From an uncultured Parabacteroides sp. (GTDB lineage Bacteria; Bacteroidota; Bacteroidia; Bacteroidales; Tannerellaceae): a stretch of 12,228 nucleotides of DNA. The position numbers and the translations under genes were made by a program. Under the pieces are notes generated by a model. It was not told where the DNA came from. It saw only the letters and a program-made list of their open reading frames with translations, and did no database searches. The DNA lies in NCBI GenBank assembly GCA_900547435.1, contig URGO01000097.1:1-12228 (forward strand), in the 5' to 3' direction. This document shows, one piece after another, positions 1-7,541 of this stretch. Numbering within the stretch: position 1 is the first letter of the stretch; the number at the start of each line of letters is the position of its first letter.

Positions 1-100
1 GATGAACCATTGCATGATGCGCGATTATGCCCCCTTCTGCCCCGCTTGCACTCGCGCTATCGAACGTATGATCCGCTATTATTGCGATGAGGGGGAGTGA
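1..100 (+). CDS. 3' end of an unidentified Cys-containing protein (partial)
   Basis: The frame starting at base 2 is open from the left edge to a TGA at 98-100. It encodes a 32-residue tail with a Cys-Pro-Ala-Cys pair (CPACTRAIERMIRYYCDEGE at the end) and further cysteines at both ends. The first codon in this frame is ATG, but the window edge means it may be internal to a longer protein. The cysteines suggest metal binding or a zinc-ribbon-like tail, but I do not recognise the family. The histidine kinase start follows 37 bases downstream in the same direction, so the two could be cotranscribed. The call rests on the open frame, the non-random composition and its stop just before the next gene. 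Confidence 0.5.
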   Translation, partial: MNHCMMRDYAPFCPACTRAIERMIRYYCDEGE

Positions 101-137
101 GAAGAAACATGAACTTACACTAATTATACTTTACTTT

Positions 138-2189
138 ATGGAGAAGAGAAACATCTTAGTTATTCTATTAATATTATTCTGTATGTCTATATTTTCTTGT
201 AGGAAACGCCCCGTATCTCAGTACGATATAAACTTCTTGCCTACTGGTGATAGTGTTTATTTCGCAGCACAAGAAAAATTGTATAATGATCCTTTGATGT
301 CCCGTAAAATGTTGAAGGAAGCGTTGGATACTCGCTTGGTTAAGGATAGCATTGACTGGTATATTCTGTATAGCCTTTATATTAAAACCTATCTGGTAAC
401 TTCGGAGTTTGATTCCGTAATTCCGCTTTGCCGGAAGACAGAGCTGTTTTGTGAACGACAGGAAACGCTGACTCCTTACCATTATTATCTGCTTACGGAT
501 GTTAACAATAATATAGGTAATCGGTATGCAATAGTCAGTCAGAATGATTCTGCACTGAAATATTTTAAGCGAATGCTGACTTATGGCAAAAAGACGCATA
601 ATCGTAAAGTGAAGAAATCTGCTTATACGAATCTTGCGGATATATATGTTCGGAGCGGGGAGTATGATTTGGGTGCATGGAACTATTGCCAAGCATTGTA
701 TATTGCCGATTCATTGAATTTGCCGGAATTGGAAGTTAATGATATTTATACCGGATTAGGACAGACTTATATGGAATTACGTGACTTCGAACGGTCTCAC
801 TATTATTACGATTTGGCTTATGGCATGTTTGATCAGTTTGATTTGAATCGGAAGTTTGTCTTTCTTACCAATTATGGGAATGTCTATTATTTTGAGAAAA
901 ATTATCGGAAAGCACTTCAGTTGTTCAAGCGTGCGTATGAATTGGTTAAAAGTTCATCTGAATATGTTTATGCTCAGAATATCTGCCGGCTGAATATGGG
1001 AGAATGTTACTTGCTTATTGGGGAGTTGGATTCAGCTAGCCTGAATCTGAAGGAATGTTATACTTATTTTAAACAGATAGGCAATACTTCCGGACTTTAT
1101 CATACGGAGACCCAGCTTTTTGAACTGGCTTTGCGAAAAGGGAATATAGATGACGCTTCTGACCGATTGAATGCTATCACCGGGAATCTTTATGCCGAAC
1201 CAACACTGGTTGGGATCCGAAAAAGGTATTTGCAGCATTATTATGAAGAGATTGGCGATTATGACAAAGCGTATCAGTATCTGAAAGAGTGTACGCAAAT
1301 GGATGATTCCATTCGTAATGATCAGATAAAAATGCGGGTAAAGGAGACGGAATTGCGTTATCAGCAGGATACAACATTAATGAAACAACATCTTTTTATC
1401 CAAGAGCAACAGAGCAGCATGCAATCTTTGGAATTGAGTGTTTGTATATGGATTTTGATCTGTATACTTCTTTTTATATCAGTCCTTTTTGTTTATTTCT
1501 ACCAAAAGAAGCAAAAGGAATTGCTTTTCGTGGAAACAAGAAACCGAATTATTGGTTTAAGAATGGAAAATATTCGTAATCGTGTCTCTCCGCATTTCAT
1601 CTTCAATACCTTAAATAGGATTATGAGCCGTTATAAGGAAACGGATGCTAATTATCAGGAGTTATATAATTTGATTAAGATTATGCGTCTTAATTTGCGT
1701 TTGACAGAAAAATTGAGTATTACTCTTGCGGAAGAAATGGATTTTGTTCGGACTTATCTTTCCCTTGAAAAAAAGCATTTTGATTTGTCTCTTCAGGTTG
1801 CTATTCATATTGATCCGAATATAGATCCCGAGACAGTGGAGCTTCCTTCCATGATGATTCAGATTCCGGTTGAGAATGCTATGAAACATGGTTTGCGGCA
1901 AAAGACAGGCGAGAAGAGACTGCTTATCTCTGTGCTACGGGAAGCAACAGGTGTGGTAATTCGGATAGAAGATAATGGTATCGGATTTCGAGTACAGGCT
2001 GAAAATCAAGATAAGCAAAGTACTGGGACAGGATTACGGGTATTAAACCAGACCATTCAGTTGCTTAATTTGCATAATAAAGAGGCTATTACGCTTCTAG
2101 TTAAAAGGAATCCATACGGAACTGTTGAGTATCCGGGTTGCTTGGTGCAAATTTCATTGCCGGATAATTATTCTTATACTTTGCCTTAA
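138..2189 (+). CDS. TPR-containing LytS-like sensor histidine kinase
   Basis: This 683-residue sensor kinase should autophosphorylate on His and pass the phosphate to the LytTR regulator encoded next. The ATG at 138 is chosen because it gives a lipoprotein-like leader (hydrophobic residues 6-19, then IFSC with Cys21). An in-frame ATG at 87 would overlap the upstream stop and bury that leader. Residues about 30-420 are TPR-like helical repeats, probably periplasmic. One strong membrane segment lies at about 433-458. The cytoplasmic part has the His_kinase (LytS/YehU-type) box RVSPHFIFNTLN with His486, an N-box PVENAMKHG (Asn580), the G1 box EDNGIGF (611-617) and a GTGL G2 region near 630. No separate DHp domain of the EnvZ type is seen. 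The product resembles the TPR-LytS kinases common in Bacteroidetes. The ligand is unknown. Confidence 0.95.
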   Translation: MEKRNILVILLILFCMSIFSCRKRPVSQYDINFLPTGDSVYFAAQEKLYNDPLMSRKMLKEALDTRLVKDSIDWYILYSLYIKTYLVTSEFDSVIPLCRKTELFCERQETLTPYHYYLLTDVNNNIGNRYAIVSQNDSALKYFKRMLTYGKKTHNRKVKKSAYTNLADIYVRSGEYDLGAWNYCQALYIADSLNLPELEVNDIYTGLGQTYMELRDFERSHYYYDLAYGMFDQFDLNRKFVFLTNYGNVYYFEKNYRKALQLFKRAYELVKSSSEYVYAQNICRLNMGECYLLIGELDSASLNLKECYTYFKQIGNTSGLYHTETQLFELALRKGNIDDASDRLNAITGNLYAEPTLVGIRKRYLQHYYEEIGDYDKAYQYLKECTQMDDSIRNDQIKMRVKETELRYQQDTTLMKQHLFIQEQQSSMQSLELSVCIWILICILLFISVLFVYFYQKKQKELLFVETRNRIIGLRMENIRNRVSPHFIFNTLNRIMSRYKETDANYQELYNLIKIMRLNLRLTEKLSITLAEEMDFVRTYLSLEKKHFDLSLQVAIHIDPNIDPETVELPSMMIQIPVENAMKHGLRQKTGEKRLLISVLREATGVVIRIEDNGIGFRVQAENQDKQSTGTGLRVLNQTIQLLNLHNKEAITLLVKRNPYGTVEYPGCLVQISLPDNYSYTLP

Positions 2190-2319
2190 GAAATTAGTCT
2201 ATTTGGTTGCGATTTATAACCGAATAACCTCAGAAAAAGAATAGATATTCATTTTTTTAGTGAATCCGCATAGTCCTGCTTGTCTAATAATCGCTAAATT
2301 TGTATAAAAGAGATTGAAT

Positions 2320-3093
2320 ATGAAGAACGAATATAAGATAGTAATTATTGATGACGATGAATTAGCAGTAGATAACCTGTCTTTTGAACTGAAGGCGTTC
2401 TCGAATTTTAGGATAGAAGGGAGTGCTAAAAATGCAGCAGGCGGGCGGAAGTTGATTTTCAAGACAATGCCGGATTTGGTCTTTTTAGATGTTGAATTGC
2501 CGGATATGCAAGGGTCTGAATTGTTGCATTTAATTCGGAATGAAATAACATGGAATATGCAAATCATTTTCTATACGGCTTATAATAAATATATGCTTGA
2601 TGCCATACGTGGTGCAGCGTTTGATTATTTATTAAAGCCAATAGATAAGAATGAATTAGCCAAGATGCTGAAACGTTTTGTGGAGAAAGCGGAAGAACAG
2701 CGTATGCAGCCCATTCCTTTTCATGTCCAGCTACGAAGTCTTTTACCTTTGGAGCGAACTTTTATTATACCTTCACCTACCAATGATTTGCAGTTTCTTC
2801 GCCCGGAAAATATAGGTTTTTTTAAGTATAATTCATCCAGGAAGCAATGGGAAGCCTATTTGAATAATGCTTCTGCACCAGCACCTATTCGGAAAAATAT
2901 TTCGGCAGAACAGATATTGACGAGTTCGCCATCTTTTATTCAGATACATCAATCCTATATTATCAATATTAATTACTTGATTATGATCAGAGATAAAAAA
3001 TGTGTGTTTTATCCTCCGTTTGATCATATTCGTGATCTTCAAGTATCCAAACTCTATTTGAAGAAGTTGCAGGATAAATTCCTTATGCTGTAA
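2320..3093 (+). CDS. LytTR-family DNA-binding response regulator
   Basis: This 257-residue protein is the expected partner of the preceding histidine kinase. Residues 1-125 form a CheY receiver: acidic cluster D11-D13, phospho-acceptor Asp57 in FLDVELP, Thr86 in FYTAY, and Lys106 in LLKP. Residues about 145-255 form a LytTR DNA-binding domain, shown by the typical FIQIHQSYIININYL stretch near 206-220. I start at ATG 2320, not at the in-frame TTG at 2314. The ATG is preceded by a weak purine stretch (AAAAGAGA). The 130-base gap after the kinase holds no gene and no strong terminator, so cotranscription is likely. LytTR regulators usually bind paired direct repeats; no target site was identified here. 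Confidence 0.97.
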   Translation: MKNEYKIVIIDDDELAVDNLSFELKAFSNFRIEGSAKNAAGGRKLIFKTMPDLVFLDVELPDMQGSELLHLIRNEITWNMQIIFYTAYNKYMLDAIRGAAFDYLLKPIDKNELAKMLKRFVEKAEEQRMQPIPFHVQLRSLLPLERTFIIPSPTNDLQFLRPENIGFFKYNSSRKQWEAYLNNASAPAPIRKNISAEQILTSSPSFIQIHQSYIININYLIMIRDKKCVFYPPFDHIRDLQVSKLYLKKLQDKFLML

Positions 3094-3105
3094 GTTTTAT
3101 GTAAT

Positions 3106-3153
3106 CAAGGGTACAGGCAGAGTCTTTTTAGATATACTTGTACCCTTGTTTTT
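3106..3153 (+). terminator. Rho-independent terminator after the two-component pair
   Basis: A perfect 10-bp inverted repeat (CAAGGGTACA at 3106-3115, TGTACCCTTG at 3139-3148), extendable by two pairs with one G-U, encloses a loop of about 20 nt. It is followed directly by TTTTT and more T-rich sequence. It lies 12 bases after the regulator stop and 12 bases before the stop of the convergent minus-strand gene. The T-run favours termination of plus-strand transcripts. Read from the other side the tail is ATTACATAAAACT, so stopping of the minus-strand operon here would be weaker. Confidence 0.85.
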
Positions 3154-3165
3154 GTTGTTGTTCTT

Positions 3166-3804
3166 TTAGAAATTGTATCCTAAGGAAATCTGACAGCTGC
3201 GGTTCTTTATATTTCCTCCGGATATGACGTTGACAAGTCCTAAATCATAAGCCACACCTACGCGCACTTGGTGAAATAAGAATCCCGTACCAAAGGTCAG
3301 ACCGGCATCAAATCGTTTGAATCCGAAATCACCATCTTCCCATACATTTGTCGTACTCTCATATCCATATCCGATATCCACCGATGATTTGCCGAAGATT
3401 CCACAGGCGAGATAAGGACCAGCATTGACATACCAGCGGATATTATCTGTAATGTTTGTTTTGAATCCTAATAGAATAGGAAGTTCTAAATAGTTGAGTG
3501 TAATCTTCGCATTTCCATTAGAAGTTTGGCTACCTTTACTTAGCAGAGAAAGCCCACTTTCGATAAAGAAATAATCGCTACAGTCTGCATCGATCACGAC
3601 TCCTACGTTATACCCGATACGGGTAGATCCGGCATAGTTAAAATCATCTCCCACGATATTGTTGAAGTTGATTCCGGCTTTAATACCTATCTCTACACCT
3701 TTTTCACGATAGATTGAGGCACCTGTTGAATAATTTTGTGCTTGGGTTGAAAAAATAATGCTACTCAATACGAGTGATGACATAAAAAGAAAAAACTTTC
3801 TCAT
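3166..3804 (-). CDS. Outer-membrane beta-barrel protein (PorT-like, OMP_b-brl_2 type)
   Basis: This 212-residue protein is the last gene of the minus-strand operon. ATG at 3804 gives a classical signal peptide (MRKFF, hydrophobic core, cleavage near TQAQ at about residue 23). An upstream in-frame alternative at 3843 would place 13 polar residues ahead of it and overlap the preceding gene. The mature part is rich in alternating hydrophobic/polar strands with Gly and aromatics (VEIGIKAGINF, YFFIESGLSLLSKGS, YVNAGPYLACGIFGK, GVAYDLGLVN) and ends in ISLGYNF. A terminal Phe is the usual barrel-assembly signal. Size and pattern match the small 8-strand-type barrels of Bacteroidetes annotated as porin-family or PorT-like. 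The start lies 28 bases after the BACON gene stop. Its link to kinases is contextual only; such barrels often have no defined function. Confidence 0.88.
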   Translation of the reverse strand: MRKFFLFMSSLVLSSIIFSTQAQNYSTGASIYREKGVEIGIKAGINFNNIVGDDFNYAGSTRIGYNVGVVIDADCSDYFFIESGLSLLSKGSQTSNGNAKITLNYLELPILLGFKTNITDNIRWYVNAGPYLACGIFGKSSVDIGYGYESTTNVWEDGDFGFKRFDAGLTFGTGFLFHQVRVGVAYDLGLVNVISGGNIKNRSCQISLGYNF

Positions 3805-3832
3805 GACTTTTAAATTTAATATTGTTAGATGT

Positions 3833-4912
3833 TTATTTGCCAAATAATCTTTGTTTTAAAGATTCGTTTTTGGTGCTTTGCTTAACCATCAGACTAATGA
3901 TCCGTTGTCCTTTTCGGAGGCGGATAACGCCAGATCGATCCATCTTGGTTTTATTTTTATCGCATTCCAGCTGTAACAAATTGTCGCTTTCTTTCGATGC
4001 TTTGCACCAATTCGGATAGGATTCGACTTCCCATCCACTGCTATTCTTATGAACCGTATATTCTATTCCCAGTGACCGTTTCCCTCCGTTTCGAAGAAAA
4101 GAAATGGTATCTGAGTTGGAACCGGTTAAGATTCGGAAGTTTTCCATGTCTTGTACAATCCGGAGAGTCTCTTTCTTTGTTTCAGCATGTAGCGTAATGG
4201 TAGCCCGGCGTTGCTCTGCAGTGTTATTGGGTGTCAGTGTCAGATAGACGGCATTTTTATCGGTCCGGAGGTTGCACCATTCCGGTATAGTAGACTGATC
4301 GACGGTCCAATCTACATTGGCCGAGACCTCCACCCGTTTTTCCTGATCATCAGCAGTAAAGTAAATATCATTTTCACTTACCGAGAATTGAAGTTCGCTC
4401 CTATCTTGAGTGATTTTGACAAGTTGTTGGCCGTTTTTCCATTTTAAAGTTACCGTTTGTGAGCGGCGCACCGGAGTGGGGTTCGGTTCGACCGAGATAG
4501 CCAGACCGTCATCTTCTTTTTGGGCACTGCACCAATCGTGGCTTCCTGTGAAGCTCCATGCTTGCCGGCTTTTGATAGGGAGTATTTGTGTACCTCCCGA
4601 AGCGGGGAACGTCAGTTCCTCTTCGTTAGTGATCCGTGCGTTTTGTCGGGCATAATAGTGGAGAATTTGTTGGCATTCAGCCAGTTGTGTGTCGCAATTC
4701 CGGATGCCCTCTTCGTCGCGATTCACTTTGTAGCACAGCTGGGCGGATTTAAACTTGCGGACCGCCTGCTTGACGGCAGACTGCGTCTGTTTCTTCAGGA
4801 GCGCCATTCCCTCTTCATACGTCCCGTTGCAATCTTGGGCGAGTGCAGGGGCATTGAGCAGGCAAAGTGCCAGCAGGGTGTATATACCTTTCTTATAAGT
4901 TATTTGCATCAT
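3833..4912 (-). CDS. Secreted protein with three BACON-like modules
   Basis: This 359-residue protein has a signal peptide (hydrophobic residues 10-25, cleavage about ALA|Q at 26), so it is exported. Residues 27-90 are helical and Cys-containing, resembling a TPR pair. Then come three similar beta-rich modules at about 92-170, 172-255 and 258-346. Each carries a Trp-Cys core (W127-C128, W212-C213, W302-C303) after a W-x-V/F strand, and the first two close with V/I-x-Q-D (VKITQD, LRIVQD). This is the BACON pattern (Bacteroidetes-associated carbohydrate-binding, often N-terminal). BACON domains normally decorate glycosidases or surface proteins; no enzyme domain is present here, so a binding or scaffolding role is more likely. 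Its ATG overlaps the stop of the upstream kinase gene as ATGA (4909-4912), pointing to coupled translation. Confidence 0.85.
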   Translation of the reverse strand: MMQITYKKGIYTLLALCLLNAPALAQDCNGTYEEGMALLKKQTQSAVKQAVRKFKSAQLCYKVNRDEEGIRNCDTQLAECQQILHYYARQNARITNEEELTFPASGGTQILPIKSRQAWSFTGSHDWCSAQKEDDGLAISVEPNPTPVRRSQTVTLKWKNGQQLVKITQDRSELQFSVSENDIYFTADDQEKRVEVSANVDWTVDQSTIPEWCNLRTDKNAVYLTLTPNNTAEQRRATITLHAETKKETLRIVQDMENFRILTGSNSDTISFLRNGGKRSLGIEYTVHKNSSGWEVESYPNWCKASKESDNLLQLECDKNKTKMDRSGVIRLRKGQRIISLMVKQSTKNESLKQRLFGK

Positions 4913-6444
4913 GGTTGTGTGTTATTTAATTGGTTAATGGAATCTTGCCGCGCCTCGAATTCCTGCAATACAGGCGAGTCCGGCTTCAGTTTTGCGGCAC
5001 GTTGGTAGAGCAGGCGGGCCATGTCATACGCCTGAATCTCTTCCGTTTTGGAAGCAGTCGATACGAAGAAGGTAAATACCTCGTCTATCTTCCGGAGCAG
5101 ACTGTCTTTGCGCGTAACGACATCGACCAACTCCGGAAAGTCGGCGGCATATCGCTCTCCCAGCTCGATGGCATTATCGTAGTATCTGAGCGCATTGACG
5201 TAAAACTGTTCATAGTTCAAGCCCTTGCTTCTGTTGCCTTGCGCAGTCAGGGAGTCGCCCAGCTCTATATAATAAAGGTATCGCTGGTATGCGCTCTTTA
5301 TCGCCTTCTCTTTGATTTGCTGTTGTTCTTCGCGTTGCTTTTGCTCCATCGCATTCCTTACCCAGAAGATACCGCCGATAATCAGCAGCAACAACGGGAC
5401 ACCCACCTTCCAGAGCAGCGGGATATAACGCCGGAGCTTCTCAGCTTTCGGGCGGACGCTTTCGATAAACGAACTCGGTATCTCGGCTGGAGCTTCGGCA
5501 GGTTCGGGTATTTGGGACTCCGATGCCGGCTCTTCAGCTTGCGGTTCCTCAACAGGCTTCGGTTCCGATTCGGACGGAGCTGGAGGCGGCGTTACTTTTC
5601 CAGTGTTCCGGTGGGGTAATTCGGGTGTCTCGCCATTCATATGCTGTTCGCAGTAGAGCCGGATTTCTGTGGCAGAGGGTCGTGCCCATGTCTCTTTTTC
5701 CATGCAAGCCCCGACGATGCGTTTCAGTGCGTCTGACCAATTCCCCTCCAGTTCCGGGACCTCTGCGCCATGCTGCAGGAGCAGTCCGCCATGTTCGCCA
5801 AAGGGAACCATCCCGGTCAGCAGTTCGTAGAGCGTCGCTCCCAACGAGAAGATATCGCTCGCTTTGATGGGCAAAGGATATTTACTGAAACGTTCCGGTC
5901 CCATATAGGCTAATGTGCCGACCGACCCTTCATTCTTCAGTATACTTTTGCGCAGTGTGTTCCGCGCTTTGATACTGATACCAAAGTCGGTTAGGAGGTA
6001 GCGCCCTGAGTGGTCGAGCAAGATATTGTCCGGCTTGATGTCTTGATGAATAACCGGAGGTTCTTGACTATGGAGGTATTCCAATCCACATGCTATATCA
6101 TGCAGGAACCGCCAGGCACTTTGTTCGTCCAGTTGGCCAATGATATTAGCCGCTGATCCCAGTTCACAGTAGGGTAATACCAAGTAGGGCATCCGTTCGA
6201 ATGTATCATAATAGGTTGGCTTTAGAAGGTTGCTATGGTTAAGGTTGAATACGAGTGAAAACTCTGAAGAGAAGAGTTGCACGCCCCGTTCATCCATACC
6301 TCCTCCTGGTGCGTACACTTTCAGGGCTACTTCTAGGTCTGTTAGTGTATCTTCGGCCAGCCAAACTTCCGAGAACCCACCGCGACCCAGTAATTGTTTC
6401 AATCGGTAGCGGTGTGCGAATAGTTTGTTTTCTTCTAATTGCAT
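4909..6444 (-). CDS. Transmembrane Ser/Thr protein kinase with TPR-like tail
   Basis: This 511-residue Hanks-type kinase starts at ATG 6444, 4 bases after the PP2C stop (an in-frame TTG at 6459 would overlap the PP2C gene). The kinase domain spans about 11-268: Gly-loop GRGGFSEV (20-27), ATP Lys42 in VALKV, catalytic HQDIKPDN (133-140; Asp135, Asn140), DFG 153-155, GTLAYMGPE (176-184) and SDIFSLG (196-202). The catalytic loop has Gln in place of the usual Arg (HQD, not HRD), making it a non-RD type. A Pro/Glu-rich linker (about 285-325) precedes one membrane helix at about 346-362. The last 145 residues are helical and TPR-like and should be periplasmic. The layout parallels other bacterial receptor kinases, but the outer part is not PASTA. 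It lies between the phosphatase and the BACON gene. Confidence 0.93.
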   Translation of the reverse strand: MQLEENKLFAHRYRLKQLLGRGGFSEVWLAEDTLTDLEVALKVYAPGGGMDERGVQLFSSEFSLVFNLNHSNLLKPTYYDTFERMPYLVLPYCELGSAANIIGQLDEQSAWRFLHDIACGLEYLHSQEPPVIHQDIKPDNILLDHSGRYLLTDFGISIKARNTLRKSILKNEGSVGTLAYMGPERFSKYPLPIKASDIFSLGATLYELLTGMVPFGEHGGLLLQHGAEVPELEGNWSDALKRIVGACMEKETWARPSATEIRLYCEQHMNGETPELPHRNTGKVTPPPAPSESEPKPVEEPQAEEPASESQIPEPAEAPAEIPSSFIESVRPKAEKLRRYIPLLWKVGVPLLLLIIGGIFWVRNAMEQKQREEQQQIKEKAIKSAYQRYLYYIELGDSLTAQGNRSKGLNYEQFYVNALRYYDNAIELGERYAADFPELVDVVTRKDSLLRKIDEVFTFFVSTASKTEEIQAYDMARLLYQRAAKLKPDSPVLQEFEARQDSINQLNNTQP

Positions 6445-6448
6445 ATTT

Positions 6449-7498
6449 CTATTTACCAATTTGTTCGTACCATTGAATTATTTTCTGTTTCCATGTGTTA
6501 ACCGGTTCTTTACTTAGGAAAAACCAAAGTAATCCCCCTATCAGGAGCATGCAAAATAGGCCAAACAGCCATACGTGCGGATTTAACTTTCGTAGCTTTT
6601 TCTTTTCAGCGAAAGTTGAAAGTGTCTCTTGCTGTGCCGGTGCGTTTTCAGAATGTTCGGTAGGGGCGATTTGACAGAGTAATATCGTTACGTTATCATA
6701 CCCACCTGCTTCAAGCGTCTGGTTCAGCAGGGCTTTTAGGCAGGTATCTGTTCGTGAAGCTGTTTTTTGCATCAGAGATTCGATTTCTTCATCGCGTAAC
6801 ATGGCATTTAGTCCATCGGTGCAAAACAGAAGCGTTTCGCCTTCGTGCAATACGATGCGGACAAAATCTGGTTCGGCTTTCTTCTGTGGATTTCCTAAAC
6901 TGCGTGTAATGATGTTGTTGTCGGGATGATCGAATGCATATTCGGGCAGGAGCCGGCCGCTGTCAATCAGCTCCTGTACATAAGAATGATCTTTCGTTAC
7001 CTGCTGAAGTCCTGAAACAGCATCGAAGCGATATGCTCTGCTGTCGCCACACCATGCGATGTTTGCGTAGCCGTCTAACAGCCATGCGACCACTATTGTT
7101 GTACCTATCGACTTGCCGTTGTAGACTTCCCGACTTTGTGTTTTGATTCGTCGGTCTGCTTCCACGATAGCTTCACATAAATAGGCGCGTATATGGCTTT
7201 CATCCTGCACTGTTTCATCGGTGATCCGTTCTGGCATGAAGAACTCTTTCACTGTATCAACCGCGATTTTTGAGGCTACTTCTCCGGCATCCAGTCCACC
7301 CATTCCATCAGCCACAATCAGCATGGCGCCTTTCTGTTCCAGAGGAAAAAGGTGCTGATTATCTTGAGGAAGTATCCATTTGCCCGTTGACAAGTCCGTA
7401 CTAACAAGGAAATTATCTTCATTGTTGGTACGGACACAGCCTACGTGAGTAAGGGCTCCCGTTGTAAAACTGAGTTTGTATTTATTCGTATCATTCAT
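6449..7498 (-). CDS. PP2C-family Ser/Thr protein phosphatase, membrane-anchored
   Basis: This 349-residue metal-dependent phosphatase presumably reverses the action of the neighbouring kinases. All PP2C metal motifs are present: RTNNEDN (Glu27, Asp28), VADGMGG (Asp64, Gly65), SIGTT (130-134), CGDSRAYR (150-157; Asp152), CTDGL (226-230; Asp228) and GGYDNVT (265-271; Asp268). After residue 280 a charged linker leads to one hydrophobic helix (about 308-327) and a 22-residue tail. The catalytic domain is therefore held at the inner membrane facing the cytoplasm. I start at ATG 7498; a longer frame back to a TTG at 7570 would overlap the preceding gene. An AAGGAGG stretch (7516-7522) lies 17 bases before this ATG, farther than is optimal. 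Its stop falls 4 bases before the kinase ATG, so the two are likely co-translated. Confidence 0.95.
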   Translation of the reverse strand: MNDTNKYKLSFTTGALTHVGCVRTNNEDNFLVSTDLSTGKWILPQDNQHLFPLEQKGAMLIVADGMGGLDAGEVASKIAVDTVKEFFMPERITDETVQDESHIRAYLCEAIVEADRRIKTQSREVYNGKSIGTTIVVAWLLDGYANIAWCGDSRAYRFDAVSGLQQVTKDHSYVQELIDSGRLLPEYAFDHPDNNIITRSLGNPQKKAEPDFVRIVLHEGETLLFCTDGLNAMLRDEEIESLMQKTASRTDTCLKALLNQTLEAGGYDNVTILLCQIAPTEHSENAPAQQETLSTFAEKKKLRKLNPHVWLFGLFCMLLIGGLLWFFLSKEPVNTWKQKIIQWYEQIGK

Positions 7499-7541
7499 TA
7501 TCTTTAGAGTTTTTGCCTCCTTTTCGAAGTAAATTATCGTT

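Noticed and set aside
87..137. Longer N-terminus for the histidine kinase from ATG 87
   Set aside because: It overlaps the upstream stop and would place 17 polar and hydrophobic residues before an otherwise good lipoprotein-type leader.
174..692. Minus-strand open frame of 172 codons inside the histidine kinase gene
   Set aside because: It lies antisense to the TPR region of a clear gene; the predicted protein has no recognisable motif.
4930..5619. Long plus-strand open frame (229 codons) antisense to the TM kinase
   Set aside because: It is antisense to well-defined kinase, TM and TPR-like sequence in a G+C-richer stretch where stop codons are rarer, and its translation shows no domain.
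6445..6459. TTG start for the TM kinase, and likewise a TTG-based extension of PP2C to 7570
   Set aside because: In both cases an ATG lies just downstream, after the stop of the preceding gene, and the domains start after it.
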